From Deltaproteobacteria bacterium (GTDB lineage Bacteria; UBA10199; SPLOWO2-01-44-7): 6,267 nucleotides of DNA. The translations under genes and the position numbers were made by a program. The stretch lies in NCBI GenBank assembly GCA_016203765.1, contig JACQMB010000047.1:1-6267 (forward strand), in the 5' to 3' direction. The notes under the pieces are model-generated. The model did not search any database and was not told the origin of the DNA. It saw only the letters and a program-made list of their open reading frames with translations. Position 1 is the stretch's first letter, and each line of letters starts with the position of its first letter. Positions 6,099 through 6,267 of this stretch are shown piece after piece.

Positions 6099-6188
6099 GG
6101 AGAGGTGGCCGAGTGGCTGAAGGCGCTGGTTTGCTAAACCAGTATACGCCCAAAAGGTGTATCGAGGGTTCAAATCCCTCCCTCTCCG
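6099..6188 (+). tRNA. tRNA-Ser, anticodon GCT
   Basis: A complete 90-base class II tRNA. The acceptor stem GGAGAGG (6099-6105) pairs with CCTCTCC (6181-6187), and the discriminator base is G6188. The D arm is GCC...GGC with GAGTGGCTGAA. The anticodon stem CTGGT/ACCAG encloses TTGCTAA, so the anticodon is GCT at 6133-6135, reading AGC and AGU. A long variable arm of about seven pairs (ATACGCC/GGTGTAT, loop CAAAA) is the serine identity feature recognised by the SerRS coiled coil. The T arm is GAGGG-TTCAAAT-CCCTC. CCA is not encoded (GATGG follows), so it must be added after transcription. It lies 16 bases after serS. Confidence 0.97.
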
Positions 6189-6217
6189 GATGGCCCCGCA
6201 GGGGTCAGCCGGAGAGG
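6181..6217 (+). repeat. 16-pair inverted repeat overlapping the tRNA-Ser 3' end; possible terminator
   Basis: CCTCTCCGG (6181-6189) pairs perfectly with CCGGAGAGG (6209-6217). After one A/G mismatch, TGG pairs with TCA-side bases including one G-T wobble, and CCCC (6194-6197) pairs with GGGG (6201-6204) around a GCA loop. The left arm is the tRNA 3' acceptor strand plus discriminator, so this hairpin competes with the acceptor stem. It is followed by AAGTTTTGG, a weak T tract, so termination is possible but not convincing. The right arm repeats the tRNA 5' heptamer GGAGAGG. Confidence 0.6.
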
Positions 6218-6228
6218 AAGTTTTGGAT

Positions 6229-6262
6229 TGGGTTCCTTGTTCCGACCGAGCGCGGGAACCCA
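6229..6262 (+). repeat. Inverted repeat at the right edge, nature unknown
   Basis: TGGGTTCC (6229-6236) is the exact reverse complement of GGAACCCA (6255-6262), with an 18-base loop. Within it GTTCC occurs twice seven bases apart (6232 and 6239), and ACCGAG occurs at 6245 and again at 6262. No T tract is visible before the window ends. It could be part of a second palindromic repeat or of an intergenic structure whose remainder is outside the window. No gene was found in 6189-6267. Confidence 0.4.
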
Positions 6263-6267
6263 CCGAG

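Noticed and set aside
6066..6263. 65-codon minus-strand frame containing GRDLNPRYTF
   Set aside because: It is the antisense translation of the tRNA-Ser gene, a well-known false protein in annotations.

Overview
The window looks like a chromosomal segment of a diderm (Gram-negative) bacterium of moderately high G+C, probably an uncultured deltaproteobacterium-like lineage. That placement is an inference from gene types and is not proven. The supports are a secreted lipoprotein thiol oxidoreductase, a bacterial type I glutamine synthetase, a bacterial-type seryl-tRNA synthetase, a Hanks-type kinase, and a tRNA gene without encoded CCA. Coding density is very high: no gap exceeds about 80 bases until the last 79 bases.

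Layout. At the left edge the minus strand carries the first ~30 codons of a serine/threonine protein kinase, divergent from a plus-strand sugar-nucleotide epimerase (118-1068). A 78-base leader follows, then glutamine synthetase (1147-2559) and a lipoprotein that joins a SurA/PrsA-like chaperone segment to a DsbA-type thioredoxin domain (2582-3586). After a 61-base spacer with possible promoter elements come an AAA_14/DUF4143 ATPase (3648-4826), seryl-tRNA synthetase (4841-6082) and a tRNA-Ser with anticodon GCT (6099-6188). The last 79 bases hold two inverted repeats and no credible gene.

How the genes relate. serS followed at 16 bases by a tRNA-Ser gene puts an enzyme next to its own substrate. 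The other genes (sugar-nucleotide metabolism, ammonia assimilation, envelope protein folding, an orphan ATPase) share a strand but no obvious pathway.

Most notable. The serS reading frame holds an extra ~45-base GC-rich palindromic segment, about 15 residues, in frame between two conserved blocks of the catalytic domain. This resembles a small mobile palindromic repeat tolerated inside a protein. The same protein lacks the usual first ~24 residues, and its 5' end abuts an ATPase gene of a patchily distributed family. Just downstream, the 3' acceptor strand of the tRNA is also the left arm of a 16-pair hairpin. No complete new multi-gene system is evident.
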